DNA of 64,000 nt. It comes from Streptomyces diastaticus subsp. diastaticus (GTDB lineage: Bacteria > Actinomycetota > Actinomycetes > Streptomycetales > Streptomycetaceae). The notes below the pieces were generated by a model. That model was not told where the DNA came from, did not search any database, and saw only the letters and a list, made by a program, of their open reading frames with translations. Shown piece by piece: positions 16,336 through 24,948 of the stretch. A program made the translations under genes and the position numbers. The stretch's first letter is position 1. Every line of letters begins with the position of its first letter. The stretch lies in contig NZ_BLLN01000003.1 of the NCBI RefSeq assembly GCF_011170125.1, forward strand, positions 372,001 to 436,000. The letters run 5' to 3'.

Positions 16336-17109
16336 TCAGTCCTGCGGCACCAGCGTCAGGTAGGCCATGCCCAGCAGATCGCGGTAGCCGCGCAGCCAGG
16401 AGTCGCGCTGCCGGTCGACCCTGGCCCGTGTCTCGGCGGCCAGCGGGTGTTCCGGGTGGCCGGCCAGCCACACCTCGACGTCCTCGCGGTAGCCCGACTC
16501 GAACTCCTCCCACTCGGCGGGCGTGGCCGTCTCGATCCGGGCCGGGCGGAATCCGGCGGCGACCACCTCGTCCACCAGCTCCGGCAGCCCGGGATGGTCG
16601 CTCGCGGTCGCGTCGGGCCACATCCGGGCCAGCTCGCCGGAGGAGGGCGTCCGCTGCCAGAACCCCTCACCCAGCAGCACCCGCCCACCCGGCCGCACCA
16701 GCCGCCGCAGCTCCCGCAGCGCCTCGGGGACCAGGAGGGGCGGCGCCGCGTCGGTCAGGGCCTGCGAGGCACCGAGGCACAGCACCAGTTCGGCCGGGCC
16801 GTGCTCCGTCCCCGCCGCCTGTCCGGCGAGGAACTCGACCCGGTCGGCCAGGCCCCGCTCGGCAGCCAGCGCCCGGCCGCGCGCCAGGTCGTCCTCGTCC
16901 AGGTCCAGGCCGGTCCCGGTCGCGCCCGGCACCGCCGCGAGCACCCGGAGCATCAACTCGCCCCAGCCGCAACCGATGTCCAGCACCGTGGCCGGCCGGT
17001 GCGCGGCGAGCCGGGTGGTCAGATCGGCGGCGCGCGGCTCGCCGAGCGGGCCGTGGAAGGTGAGGGCACGGGGGCGGGGCGGGCCGGAGCGGGCGTCGGT
17101 GGAGGTCAT
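16336..17109 (-). CDS. SAM-dependent class I methyltransferase
   Basis: A 257-residue methyltransferase with a Rossmann core. Motif I is VLDIGCGWGELMLRVL near 41-56, motif II GTGLDLDEDDLARGR near 67, LVLCLGASQALTD near 105 (substrate/SAM pocket), and the post-motif III segment VRPGGRVLLGEGFWQR near 137. It resembles small-molecule C/O-methyltransferases of unknown substrate. The N-terminal PRALTFHGPLGEPRA is a cap. It begins at ATG 17109, with no Shine-Dalgarno and a TAGCGT hexamer seven bases upstream, so probably leaderless. It lies downstream of the mazG-like and phzF-like genes on the same strand but has its own promoter. Confidence 0.85.
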   Translation of the reverse strand: MTSTDARSGPPRPRALTFHGPLGEPRAADLTTRLAAHRPATVLDIGCGWGELMLRVLAAVPGATGTGLDLDEDDLARGRALAAERGLADRVEFLAGQAAGTEHGPAELVLCLGASQALTDAAPPLLVPEALRELRRLVRPGGRVLLGEGFWQRTPSSGELARMWPDATASDHPGLPELVDEVVAAGFRPARIETATPAEWEEFESGYREDVEVWLAGHPEHPLAAETRARVDRQRDSWLRGYRDLLGMAYLTLVPQD

Positions 17110-17116
17110 GGGCCGC

Positions 17117-17122
17117 ACGCTA
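17117..17122 (-). promoter_or_regulatory. -10 element TAGCGT, candidate leaderless promoter
   Basis: On the minus strand TAGCGT ends seven bases before the ATG at 17109 of the methyltransferase gene. No ribosome binding site is present. Confidence 0.45.
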
Positions 17123-17146
17123 GCGGGGGCGGGTGGACGCCGTCGC

Positions 17147-17551
17147 TCATTTTCCGCCGGGCGGGTCCGCGGCGCCGGGGCCCGGCGGGACGGCCGTCCG
17201 GTCGACGGTCCGGGCGAGGTGGTCGGCAAGGACCGTCCGGGCGTCGGGGGAGAGGGTGCGCAGCGCCACCATCGCCGTCACGATCACGTCGCACAACTCG
17301 GCCCGGACGTCGTCCCAGTCGTGACTGACGCCCTTGCGCGGGTTCTGCCCGACCGCGCCGATGACGGCCTGCGCCACCTCGCCCGTCTCCTCGGCGAGCT
17401 TCAGCATCCGCAGCAGCAGCGCCTCTCCGGGCGGCCGGCGGTTGTGCTCCTCCAGCCAGGCGTACAACGCCTCGACTCGGTCCCATGGTCCGGCCGGAGC
17501 GGGGGAGGGGCGGGGGTCCGGGCCGGGGGTGCCCGTGAGGTGTGCGTCCAT
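17147..17551 (-). CDS. MazG-like nucleotide pyrophosphohydrolase-family protein
   Basis: A 134-residue all-alpha NTP-PPase of the MazG-like type. The metal-binding helices are visible as LKLAEETGEVAQAVIG (about 50-65, EExxE) and VRAELCDVIVTAMVAL (about 82-97, ExxD). Such enzymes hydrolyse dNTPs or NTPs to monophosphates. The N-terminal 24 residues are Pro/Gly-rich and probably disordered. The C-terminus is a Pro/Gly tail. Start ATG 17551. It sits 27 bases after the phzF-like gene on the same strand and may be co-transcribed with it. Confidence 0.82.
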   Translation of the reverse strand: MDAHLTGTPGPDPRPSPAPAGPWDRVEALYAWLEEHNRRPPGEALLLRMLKLAEETGEVAQAVIGAVGQNPRKGVSHDWDDVRAELCDVIVTAMVALRTLSPDARTVLADHLARTVDRTAVPPGPGAADPPGGK

Positions 17552-17578
17552 GGGCGGACCCTGCCACGCCCCGCCGCG

Positions 17579-18493
17579 TCAGGCGGCCGGTTCCGGCAGC
17601 GGGACGCCCGCGCCCGTGACGCGGACGCGCGGATCGCCCGGGACCAGGGTGACGGTCAGGACGCCGGGGCGGCCCATGTCCTCGCCCTGGCGCAGGGTGA
17701 GTTCGGCACCGTCGGGGACGAGCCCGGCCTCGCGGGCGTAGGCGCCGAAGGCGAGGGCGGCGGCGCCGGTCGCCGGGTCCTCCACCACGCCGCCGACCGG
17801 GAACGGGTCGCGGACGTGGAAGACCAGCGGGTCGGCCGCGTCGCGCCACACCAGGTGGACCGTGGTCAGGCCGGTGCGCTCCATCAGCGCGCGCAGCCGG
17901 TCGAAGTCGTAGGCGAGGCGGGCCAGGCGGTCGCGGGTGGCGGCGGCCAGCACCAGGTGGCGGGCGCCGGCGTAGGCGACGCGGGGGGCGAGGGCCGGGT
18001 CGAGTTCGGCGCGCTCCCAGCCGAGGGCGGCCAGCGCCTCGGCGAGGTCGGCCTCGGCGAACTCCTCGGTGTGCGGGGCGACGCCGGTGAGGGTGGCCCG
18101 CAGCGTGCCGTCCCGCTCGTCGACGGTGACCGGGACCGGGCCCGCCTGGGTGTGGAAGAGGTACTCGCCGGCGCCGTACCGCTCGCCGAGGGCGACGGCG
18201 GTGGCCACGGTGGCGTGACCGCAGAAGGGCACCTCGGCGCGCGGGCTGAAGTACCGGGCGCGATAGGCGCGGACGCCCCCGGCGGCCGTGCTGCCGGGGG
18301 GCGGCGGGGTGAGGAAGGCCGTCTCGCTGTAGCCGAGGCGGGCGGCGACGGCCAGCATCGTGGCCTCGTCCAGCCCGGCGGCGTCCAGGACGACTCCGGC
18401 GGGGTTGCCCCCGGCCGGGTCGCGGGTGAAGGCGGCGTACCGCAGGACCGGGGGCTCGGGGTCGGCTGGGGCCGGGTGGTCGGCGAGGCTCAT
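17579..18493 (-). CDS. PhzF-family isomerase/epimerase-like protein
   Basis: A 304-residue PhzF-fold protein made of two pseudo-symmetric halves. Signatures: NPAGVVLDAAGL near 29 (start of the active-site region), LGYSETAFL near 53, YFSPRAEVPFCGHATVATAV near 80 (FCGHAT loop), and the second-half repeat VVEDPATGAAALAFGAY near 228. Family members catalyse proton-transfer isomerisations, as in phenazine synthesis, but most are uncharacterised, and no phenazine genes are near. Start ATG 18493. A second, smaller PhzF-like protein occurs at 37.5 kb. Confidence 0.87.
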   Translation of the reverse strand: MSLADHPAPADPEPPVLRYAAFTRDPAGGNPAGVVLDAAGLDEATMLAVAARLGYSETAFLTPPPPGSTAAGGVRAYRARYFSPRAEVPFCGHATVATAVALGERYGAGEYLFHTQAGPVPVTVDERDGTLRATLTGVAPHTEEFAEADLAEALAALGWERAELDPALAPRVAYAGARHLVLAAATRDRLARLAYDFDRLRALMERTGLTTVHLVWRDAADPLVFHVRDPFPVGGVVEDPATGAAALAFGAYAREAGLVPDGAELTLRQGEDMGRPGVLTVTLVPGDPRVRVTGAGVPLPEPAA

Positions 18494-18532
18494 GGCGGTG
18501 CCAACCGGGGCCCCCGGGGAGCTATTCCCGGT

Positions 18533-18566
18533 CCGGGCGGGGCAGCGCCGGAGCGGCCCCGCCCGG
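18533..18566 (-). terminator. 11-bp stem hairpin after lamin-tail gene
   Basis: CCGGGCGGGGC (18533-18543) pairs with GCCCCGCCCGG (18556-18566) across a 12-base loop, 13 bases beyond the stop of the minus-strand lamin-tail gene. Confidence 0.65.
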
Positions 18567-18578
18567 CCGCGCACCGGC

Positions 18579-19043
18579 TCAGTGGCAGTTCTTGGTGCCC
18601 TTGTCCTTCTTCGTCCACGAGCAGGAGTCGAGGAGGGAGCCGGTGGGCTTGATGAGGCGGGCCTTGTCGCCGTCGTTGTTCCACACGTAGCTCTTGCGGT
18701 TCCAGTACACGGTGCCCGGGGCGTTCCTGCCGCTGCCGGTGCGGACCTTGACGGTCTTGCCCGCGCCGATCCGGTAGCTGCCGAAGGTGTACGTGTAGCC
18801 GGTGTCGTCCTTCAGCTTGTAGCCCTTGAGCTGGATCGGGGAGCGGGTGCTGTTGTGGATGTTGACCCATTCGGCGTTCAGCGAGCTGTTGGACCGGGTG
18901 TCCTTGCCCGGGCTGTCGTACTGGATCTTGGCGAGGTGGAGGCCGCCCTGGTGGGCGGCGGCGGCCGGGACCGCCGCGAGGAGGGGCGCGGTGAGGGCGG
19001 TCGCGGTGACCAGGGCCCAGGCGGCGGTCGGACGTATGCGCAT
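18579..19043 (-). CDS. Secreted lamin-tail domain (LTD) protein
   Basis: A 154-residue secreted protein. Residues 1-30 are a Sec signal peptide (basic start, hydrophobic ALVTATALTAPLLAAV, cleavage near AAAA-HQ). The rest is a lamin-tail Ig-like beta domain: LHLAKIQYDSPGKD, EWVNIHNSTRSPIQLKGYKL, YTFGSYRIGAGKTVKVRTG and WNNDGDKARLI, ending with a Cys pair. LTD domains in bacteria are surface or secreted modules, sometimes beside nucleases, but there is no catalytic domain here. The ATG at 19043 follows GGAG by seven bases. Flanking hairpins make it a separate unit from the upstream SDR. Confidence 0.88.
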   Translation of the reverse strand: MRIRPTAAWALVTATALTAPLLAAVPAAAAHQGGLHLAKIQYDSPGKDTRSNSSLNAEWVNIHNSTRSPIQLKGYKLKDDTGYTYTFGSYRIGAGKTVKVRTGSGRNAPGTVYWNRKSYVWNNDGDKARLIKPTGSLLDSCSWTKKDKGTKNCH

Positions 19044-19144
19044 GGTGTGCTCCGTACGTGAAGTTCTCGTGAAGGAGCCTGAGCATAGAGCCGGTCGAGG
19101 CGCGCTTGTCCCTGGCATGACGCATTCCGCTTGTGTGGGCGACC

Positions 19145-19170
19145 GGGGGCCCGCGCCGTGCCGGGCCCCC
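19145..19170 (-). terminator. 9-bp GC stem after the SDR gene
   Basis: GGGGGCCCG (19145-19153) pairs with CGGGCCCCC (19162-19170) with an eight-base loop, just downstream of the minus-strand SDR stop at 19178. Confidence 0.6.
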
Positions 19171-19177
19171 GCGCGGA

Positions 19178-19957
19178 TCAGCCCCGCCCGATGTACGGCA
19201 TCCCGCTCGCCATCACCGTGGCGAACTGCACGTTGGCGTCGAGCGGCAGCTCCGCCATGTGGCGTACGGTCCGTGCGACGTCGGCCACGTCCATCACCGG
19301 CTCGGGCCGCACCGCCCCGTCCGCCTGGAGGATTCCGGTCCGCATCCGGTCGGTCATCTCGGTGGCCGCGTTGCCGATGTTGATCTGTCCGCAGGCGATC
19401 CGGTACGGACGCCCGTCCAGCGAAAGGGACTTGGTCAGGCCGGTCATCGCGTGCTTGGTGGCGGTGTAGGCGATCGAGTGCGGGCGCGGGGCGTGCGCGG
19501 AGACCGAGCCGTTGTTGATGATCCGCCCGCCCTGCGGCCGCTGCTCCTTGAAGTGCCGGAAGGCGGCCTGGGCGCAGAGGAAGGCGCCGTTGAGGTTCAC
19601 CTCGACCACCTCGCGCCACGTCTCGTACGCCAGCTCCTCCACCGGGACGCCCCCGCCGCCGAAGAGGCCCGCGTTGTTGAAGAGCAGGCCCAGCGCGCCG
19701 AACCGCACCGAGGCGGCGGCGAAGAGCGCGTGCACCTCCTCGGGCCGGGTCACGTCGGTCGGCGCCACCAGAGCCCGCCCCGCCGCCTCGCCGGCCAGCC
19801 GTGCGGTCTCCTCCAGCCGTGCCCGGTGGCGCCCCGCCAGCACCACCGACCAGCCCTGGGAGAGGAGTTCCAGGGCGACGGCCCGGCCGATGCCGGAGCC
19901 GCCGCCCGTCACCACGGCGGTCCGGCGCGGCTCTGCGTTCTGCTGTGCGTCAGTCAT
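19178..19957 (-). CDS. Short-chain dehydrogenase/reductase
   Basis: A 259-residue classical SDR. It has the NAD(P) motif [17 protein letters not shown] (about 15-31), [10 protein letters not shown] near 92, the catalytic Ser in [10 protein letters not shown] near 147 and the YTATK motif (Tyr and Lys, about 162-166). An Arg after the second strand (AGRHRARLE) suggests NADP(H). It catalyses oxidation or reduction of an unknown alcohol or ketone. The ATG at 19957 overlaps the TGA of the upstream proline-rich gene (ATGA), so it is translationally coupled to it. The substrate cannot be inferred from neighbours. Confidence 0.9.
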   Translation of the reverse strand: MTDAQQNAEPRRTAVVTGGGSGIGRAVALELLSQGWSVVLAGRHRARLEETARLAGEAAGRALVAPTDVTRPEEVHALFAAASVRFGALGLLFNNAGLFGGGGVPVEELAYETWREVVEVNLNGAFLCAQAAFRHFKEQRPQGGRIINNGSVSAHAPRPHSIAYTATKHAMTGLTKSLSLDGRPYRIACGQINIGNAATEMTDRMRTGILQADGAVRPEPVMDVADVARTVRHMAELPLDANVQFATVMASGMPYIGRG

Positions 19958-20690
19958 GGGCCGCAGCGTAGAGCGGTACGGCCCGGGGCCGCCCGGCACC
20001 CGGCGGCCCGTTCGGCCAGTGCGTCGGTCCTGGCCAGCCGCTCCAGCAGCATCTCCTCCACCGCCTCGTCCCGGGCCCTCTCGTAGGCCACCGCGCCGCC
20101 CGCCGGGACCGCCGGCAGCACCAGGCCGAGCCCCGGCGCCAGCGCCGGGCGGGGCCATCCGGGCAGCGGCCGGCGCAGCGCGCGGCGCGCCGCGTCGGCG
20201 GTGGCCAGCACCGGGACCGCCGCCCACGCCGCGACCAGCGCGCCCGGCACTCCCTCGGGACCGGGCGGCAGGGCGGTGAAAGCCAGCCCCGCCGTCGCCG
20301 CCACACAGACGGCGGCCAGCGGCCACTGACGCAGCGCCAGGTGCCCCAGGCCCAGCCCGCTGAGGTTCAGGACCCCCGCGCCGACCGCACGCAGGACGTC
20401 CGGCGGCCCCGGCGGCGGGCCGGGCGGAGGCGGCGGAACGGGGCCCGGCGGGGGCCAGGCCGTGCCCGGGGGCCACGCCCCGGCGGGCGGCGGCGGTGCG
20501 GCCGGGGGCGGGGGAGGGGAGACAGGCCGGGGCGGGGCGGGGGAGCAGGCCGGGGCGGCGGGGGCGGCGCCCCGTGAAGCACCGAGCGCGGGTCCGGGGG
20601 GCCGTCGGCCCGCCGGGCCGGCCGTGCCGCTCGTTCCGCGGCGTCCCGCGGCTCGGAGCCGTCGTCGCCGTGCTGGTTCACCGGTGTCAC
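19954..20690 (-). pseudogene. Proline-rich membrane protein, frame change in low-complexity region
   Basis: Coding potential continues in two frames. From GTG 20690 one frame reads [20 protein letters not shown], then [20 protein letters not shown], but becomes Arg-rich and stops. Another frame takes over in the C/G runs around 20490-20540: a Pro/Gly stretch ([20 protein letters not shown]), then [20 protein letters not shown] and hydrophobic segments, ending at 19954 after [19 protein letters not shown]. The whole would be a tail-rich, multi-pass membrane protein. A one-base indel in the proline tract is the simplest explanation, either mutation or sequence error. The last codons overlap the SDR start. 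I do not recognise a function. Confidence 0.6.
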
Positions 20691-20805
20691 GTGATCCCCC
20701 CGTTCCGTCCGGCGCGGGAGAGCGCGCCGGTCACCGAAACCTTCGGGGCCCGCGCGCACCGTGTCGACGAGACCGCGGGAGGGGCCCGGGCCCGCCGCCG
20801 TCGGC

Positions 20806-22218
20806 TCAGTGGTGGAAGCCCGGCTGCTGCGACGCGCGCCGGTCGCCGCCGCTCAGGCGGTGGACCGCGTCCCGCAGGTCGTCGGCGAGCAGCATGATCT
20901 TGTCGTAGCCGATCCCGTGCCGGATCAGGACCCGCTGCACCACGGTCTCCTGACGGTCGGCGGGCAGCGGATAGGCGGGCACCTGCCACCCGCGCAGCCG
21001 CAGCAGCTCGGTCAGGTCGTACAGGGTGAACCCGGCACCCTCGGGGTCGGTCAGCGTCCAGGAGACGGCGGGCAGCGCGCCCTGGCCGTCGTACAGCAGG
21101 GTGAACGGCCCCAGCGCCGCCACCTTCTCGGCGAGGGCGCGGGCGGTGCGGCCGCAGGAGTCGAGGACGGCCCGGTACCCCTCGCGGCCCAGCCGGAGCA
21201 GGTTGTAGTACTGGGCGACGACCTCGCCGCCGGGCCGGGAGAAGTTCAGCGCGAAGGTCGGCATCCTCCCGCCGAGGTAGTCCACGTCGAAGACCAGTTC
21301 CTCGGGGAGCAGGTCGCGGTGGCGCCACACCACCCAGCCCACGCCGAGCGGCGCCATGCCGTACTTGTGGCCGGAGGCGTTGATCGAGGCGACCCGCTCC
21401 AGCCGGAAGTCCCACACCACGTCCGGGTGGACGAACGGCGCGACGAACCCCCCGCTCGCGGCGTCCACGTGCAGCGGCACGTCGAGACCCGTGTCACGCT
21501 GCACCGCGTCGAGTTCGGCGGCCAGCTCCGCCACCGGCTCGTAGTCGCAGGTGTAGGTGACGCCGAGGATCGCCACCACGCCGATGGTGTTCTCGTCCAC
21601 GTGGGCCCGCAGCTGATGCGGGCGCAGCCCCGTCGCCCCCTCCTCCAGCGGGACCTGGCGCAGTTCCACGTCGAAGTAGCGGGCGAACTTCTCCCAGCAG
21701 ACCTGGACCGGGCCGCAGACCAGGTTGGGCCGGTCCGCGGGCCTGCCCGCCGCCTCACGCGCCTTGCGCCACCGCCACTTGAGCGCCAGCCCGCCGAGCA
21801 TCGCCGCCTCGCTCGACCCGGTGGTGGAGCAGCCCATGGCCGCCCCGCCGGACGGGCTGTGCCACAGGTCGGCCAGCATCCGCACGCACCGCTCCTCGAT
21901 GGCGGCGGTCTGCGGGTACTCGTCCTTGTCGATCATGTTCTTGTCCAGGCACGCGTCCATCAGCGCGTGGACCTCCGGCTCCGCCCAGGTGGTGCAGAAC
22001 GTCGCCAGGTTCTGCGAGGAGTTGCCGTCCATCGCCAGCTCGTCGCGGATCAGCGCCAGCACCGCCACCGGGTCGGCCTCCCGCTCCGGGACGCGTCGCT
22101 TCGGCAGCGCCCGCCGGCTCAGCCTCGTGGCGTACACGTCCTCGACGGAGGTGTCGGGGGCGCCCTGCGGGGCCGGCTCTCCCCCGGGGGCCGGCCGGCC
22201 CACCTGATGCAGTGCCAC
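20806..22218 (-). CDS. gadB: Glutamate decarboxylase
   Basis: A 470-residue PLP enzyme converting glutamate to GABA and CO2. Family features: DGNSSQNLATFCTTWAEPE near 64-82, CSTTGSSEAAMLGGLALKWRW near 130, HVDAASGGFVAPFVHPD near 245, the PLP-lysine motif SINASGHKYGM near 275, and YQLPADRQ-like YPLPADRQETVVQRVLIRHG near 420. Length is normal. Start GTG 22218 is well supported by AGGAGGA five bases upstream. GAD consumes protons, so it may serve acid stress or GABA-shunt nitrogen metabolism. No GABA antiporter or transaminase is adjacent. Confidence 0.93.
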   Translation of the reverse strand: MALHQVGRPAPGGEPAPQGAPDTSVEDVYATRLSRRALPKRRVPEREADPVAVLALIRDELAMDGNSSQNLATFCTTWAEPEVHALMDACLDKNMIDKDEYPQTAAIEERCVRMLADLWHSPSGGAAMGCSTTGSSEAAMLGGLALKWRWRKAREAAGRPADRPNLVCGPVQVCWEKFARYFDVELRQVPLEEGATGLRPHQLRAHVDENTIGVVAILGVTYTCDYEPVAELAAELDAVQRDTGLDVPLHVDAASGGFVAPFVHPDVVWDFRLERVASINASGHKYGMAPLGVGWVVWRHRDLLPEELVFDVDYLGGRMPTFALNFSRPGGEVVAQYYNLLRLGREGYRAVLDSCGRTARALAEKVAALGPFTLLYDGQGALPAVSWTLTDPEGAGFTLYDLTELLRLRGWQVPAYPLPADRQETVVQRVLIRHGIGYDKIMLLADDLRDAVHRLSGGDRRASQQPGFHH

Positions 22219-22352
22219 GGTGCTCCTCCTGCGGGCAGGGGGCGGCCGGACGCGCGCCCCACGCGGCCCGACGGTAGGCCGCGCGCCGCCCCCGCGCATC
22301 AGCAGCGGGCAACCGGGGGACGGCCGACCGGCCGCGGGGAACGACGGCGGGC

Positions 22353-23363
22353 CTACTCGCCCGGGTAGCGCACCCCGGCCTCCGCCCGGGCCGCGTCCAC
22401 CGTCCGCAGCACCCCGAGCGTCGCCTCCAGCGGCACCAGCGGCGACTCGCGCTCACCGGCCCGCAGGCAGCGCATCACCTCGGCCGCCTGCGGGGCCCAG
22501 GTGTCGTCCGTGCCGCCCGCGCTGCGGAACACCTCCGGTTCGCGGCCCGGGCGGTGCAGCACGAAGCGGTCCGGGCGGAAGAAGCTGCCCGGCACCTCGA
22601 TCCAGCCGCCCGTCCCCGCCACCGAGGCGGCCCTCGGCGTGTCCGCCGTCACCGAGCAGTGCAGCAGCCCGTGCGCGCCGCCGCCCCACTCCAGCAGCAT
22701 CGACGTGTGGGTGTCGACGCCCTCGGCGGAGAGCGTGGCGCGCGCCGCGACCCGCTCCGGTTCGCCCAGCAGCAACTGGGCGAACGCCACCGGGTAGACG
22801 CCGAGGTCCAGCAGGGCGCCGCCGCCGCGCGCCGGGTCGAGGAGGCGGTGGCCGGGCGGGAACGGGCCGGGCAGCCCGAAGTCCGCGGTGACCGTCCGCA
22901 CCTCGCCGACCGCGCCGTCGGCGACCAGCGCCGCCAGCCGCCGGACCAGCGGGTTGCACCACATCCACATGCCCTCCATCAGGAAGACGTCCCCCTGCCG
23001 GGCGAGCGCCACCAGCTCCCCGGCCTGCCGGGCGCTGAGCGCCAGCGGCTTCTCGCACAGCACCGCCCGGCCCGCCTCCAGGCACAGCCCGGCCGCCCGC
23101 CGGTGCTCGCTGTGCGGCGTGGCCACGTAGACCACGTCCACCCCGGCGTCGGCGGCGAACTCCGCCCAGCTCCCGTGCGCCCGGGGTATCCCGAAGCGGT
23201 CCGCGAACCTCCGGGCCGACGCGGGCGAGCGCGAGGCGACCGCGACCACCTCGGCGTCCGGCAGCCGCCGCAGGTCCTCGGTGAACGCCGCCGCCATCGC
23301 CCCGGTCGACAGCACCCCCCACCGCACCGGCGCCGAGCCCTCCACCACCGTCGTCCTCGCCAT
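22353..23363 (-). CDS. Gfo/Idh/MocA family NAD(P)-dependent oxidoreductase
   Basis: A 336-residue sugar/inositol dehydrogenase-like protein. The N-terminal Rossmann domain has WGVLSTGAMAAAFTEDL (about 15-31), VVAVASRSPASARRFAD, VDVVYVATPHSEHR near 75-88 and the EKPLALS motif near 104. The C-terminal domain has LMEGMWMWCNPLVRRL near 128 and RGGGALLDLGVYPVAFAQLLL near 180, which contains the catalytic-type Asp/Tyr pair. Closest in form to trans-1,2-dihydrobenzenediol dehydrogenase-like members, but the substrate is unknown. ATG 23363 follows GAGGGGT. It is divergent from the MFS gene, with 229 bases between. Confidence 0.88.
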   Translation of the reverse strand: MARTTVVEGSAPVRWGVLSTGAMAAAFTEDLRRLPDAEVVAVASRSPASARRFADRFGIPRAHGSWAEFAADAGVDVVYVATPHSEHRRAAGLCLEAGRAVLCEKPLALSARQAGELVALARQGDVFLMEGMWMWCNPLVRRLAALVADGAVGEVRTVTADFGLPGPFPPGHRLLDPARGGGALLDLGVYPVAFAQLLLGEPERVAARATLSAEGVDTHTSMLLEWGGGAHGLLHCSVTADTPRAASVAGTGGWIEVPGSFFRPDRFVLHRPGREPEVFRSAGGTDDTWAPQAAEVMRCLRAGERESPLVPLEATLGVLRTVDAARAEAGVRYPGE

Positions 23364-23592
23364 GCCCACCCCTCGCGTCAGGCGCCCGCCACGGCGCCGC
23401 CCAGTCGCCCTGCGGCGGACGGTTCCGGACAACGCCGCCCGGTGCCGTACCGCCTCCGGCCAGGCCCGGCCGAAAAGGTCTCGACCATCCTCGCCGAGCT
23501 GAGAGCATAAGGAGCCCGAACGACCGAACGAGCGGACGACCGCGACCGCCTGGCACAGGCCCGGTCCGCGGAACCAGCACAGGAGAGGCAGC

Positions 23593-24948
23593 ATGCCGGA
23601 CGGCGGCCCGACCACCCACGGGGAACAGCGCCCCCCGACCGCCCCCACGCCGACGCCCACCGGGGCCGTCCCGCCGCCGCGCGGACCGGCCACCGCCCCG
23701 CCCGGGCCCACGCCCGCCCTGCGCCGCACCGGCCTCCTGGTGACCCTGGTCCTCGGCGGGCTCACCGCCGTACCGCCGCTCTCCATGGACATGTACCTCC
23801 CGGCGCTGCCCGCGGTCACCACCAGCTACGGTGCCTCCGCCGCCACCGTCCAGCTCACCCTCACCGCCTGCCTCGCCGGGATGGCGCTCGGCCAGCTCGT
23901 GGTCGGCCCGATGAGCGACAAGTGGGGCCGCCGCCGCCCGCTCCTGGCCGGCCTCGTCCTCTACGTCCTCGCCACCGCCCTGTGCGTCGTCGCCCCGAAC
24001 GCCGCGCTGCTGGTCGTCTTCCGGCTGGTCCAGGGACTGGCCGGGGCGGCCGGCATCGTCATCGCCCGCGCCGTCGTCCGCGACCTCTACGACGGCCTCG
24101 CCATGGCCCGCTTCTTCTCCACCCTCATGCTGATCTCCGGCGCCGCCCCCATCGTCGCCCCGCTCATCGGCGGCCAGCTCCTGCGGGTCACCGACTGGCG
24201 CGGTGTCTTCGGCGTGCTCACCGTGATCGGCCTCGGCCTGCTCCTCCTCGTCCACCGGGTGCTGCCGGAGACCCTCGCCCCCGAGGACCGGCACTCCGGC
24301 GGTTTCCGCGCCACCCTCACCACCATGCGCGGCCTGCTCGCCGACCGCCCCTTCACCGGCTACCTGCTCGCCGCCGGCTTCGCCTCGGCCGCCCTCTTCG
24401 CTTACATCTCGGCCTCCCCCTTCGTGGTGCAGGAGATCTACGGTGCCTCCCCGCAGACCTTCAGCCTGCTCTTCGGCCTCAACTCGGTCGGCCTGGTGGG
24501 CGCCGGGCAGCTCAACGGCAAGGTCCTCGTCGGCCGCGTCAGCCTCGACAAGGTCCTCGCCCTCGGCCTCACCCTGATGACCACCGCCGCCCTCGCCCTC
24601 CTCCTGATGACCCTCGGCGTCTTCGGGGAGGTCGGGCTCGTCCCGGTGGCCGCCGGACTCTTCGTCCTGGTCTCCGCGCTCGGCCTGGTCACCCCCAACA
24701 CCACCACCCTCGCCCTGATGCGCACCCGCAACGCGGCCGGCTCCGCCTCCGCCCTCCTCGGCACCTCCTCGTTCCTGGTCGGGGCCGTCGCCTCCCCGCT
24801 GGTCGGCGTCGCGGGCGAGCACACCGCCGTCCCCATGGCCGTCCTCCAGCTGAGCTGCGCCCTGCTCGCCGCCGCCTGCTGGGCCCTTCTCGCCCGGCCC
24901 CGCCGCATCCCGGCCGGTGCGCCGCACACGGGAGGAGCGGACAGCTGA
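23593..24948 (+). CDS. Bcr/CflA-type MFS drug exporter
   Basis: A 451-residue major facilitator protein. After a 45-residue Pro/Thr-rich tail, 12 membrane helices follow. The first loop carries the Bcr/CflA signature MDMYLPALPAV near 65, and motif A is VVGPMSDKWGRRRPLL near 102-117. It should act as a proton-driven exporter of small compounds such as antibiotics or sulfonamide-like drugs; the substrate is not predictable. ATG 23593 follows GGAGAGG by four bases. Its stop overlaps the CTG start of the downstream hydrolase, so the two are coupled. Basic residues at the end of the last helix place the C-terminus inside. Confidence 0.9.
   Translation: MPDGGPTTHGEQRPPTAPTPTPTGAVPPPRGPATAPPGPTPALRRTGLLVTLVLGGLTAVPPLSMDMYLPALPAVTTSYGASAATVQLTLTACLAGMALGQLVVGPMSDKWGRRRPLLAGLVLYVLATALCVVAPNAALLVVFRLVQGLAGAAGIVIARAVVRDLYDGLAMARFFSTLMLISGAAPIVAPLIGGQLLRVTDWRGVFGVLTVIGLGLLLLVHRVLPETLAPEDRHSGGFRATLTTMRGLLADRPFTGYLLAAGFASAALFAYISASPFVVQEIYGASPQTFSLLFGLNSVGLVGAGQLNGKVLVGRVSLDKVLALGLTLMTTAALALLLMTLGVFGEVGLVPVAAGLFVLVSALGLVTPNTTTLALMRTRNAAGSASALLGTSSFLVGAVASPLVGVAGEHTAVPMAVLQLSCALLAAACWALLARPRRIPAGAPHTGGADS

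Noticed and set aside
16523..18652. 709-codon plus-strand frame over the methyltransferase-mazG-phzF genes
   Set aside because: It covers three well-supported opposite-strand genes and has no recognisable domain.
19955..19970. Leaderless -10-like TACGCT before the SDR start
   Set aside because: The SDR start overlaps the upstream stop (ATGA) and the hexamer lies within upstream coding sequence; coupling explains the start better.
22453..24927. 824-codon minus-strand frame across the oxidoreductase and MFS genes
   Set aside because: Composition (Glu/Gly/Asp-rich, low complexity) is that of a shadow frame; both real genes show clear motifs in other frames.
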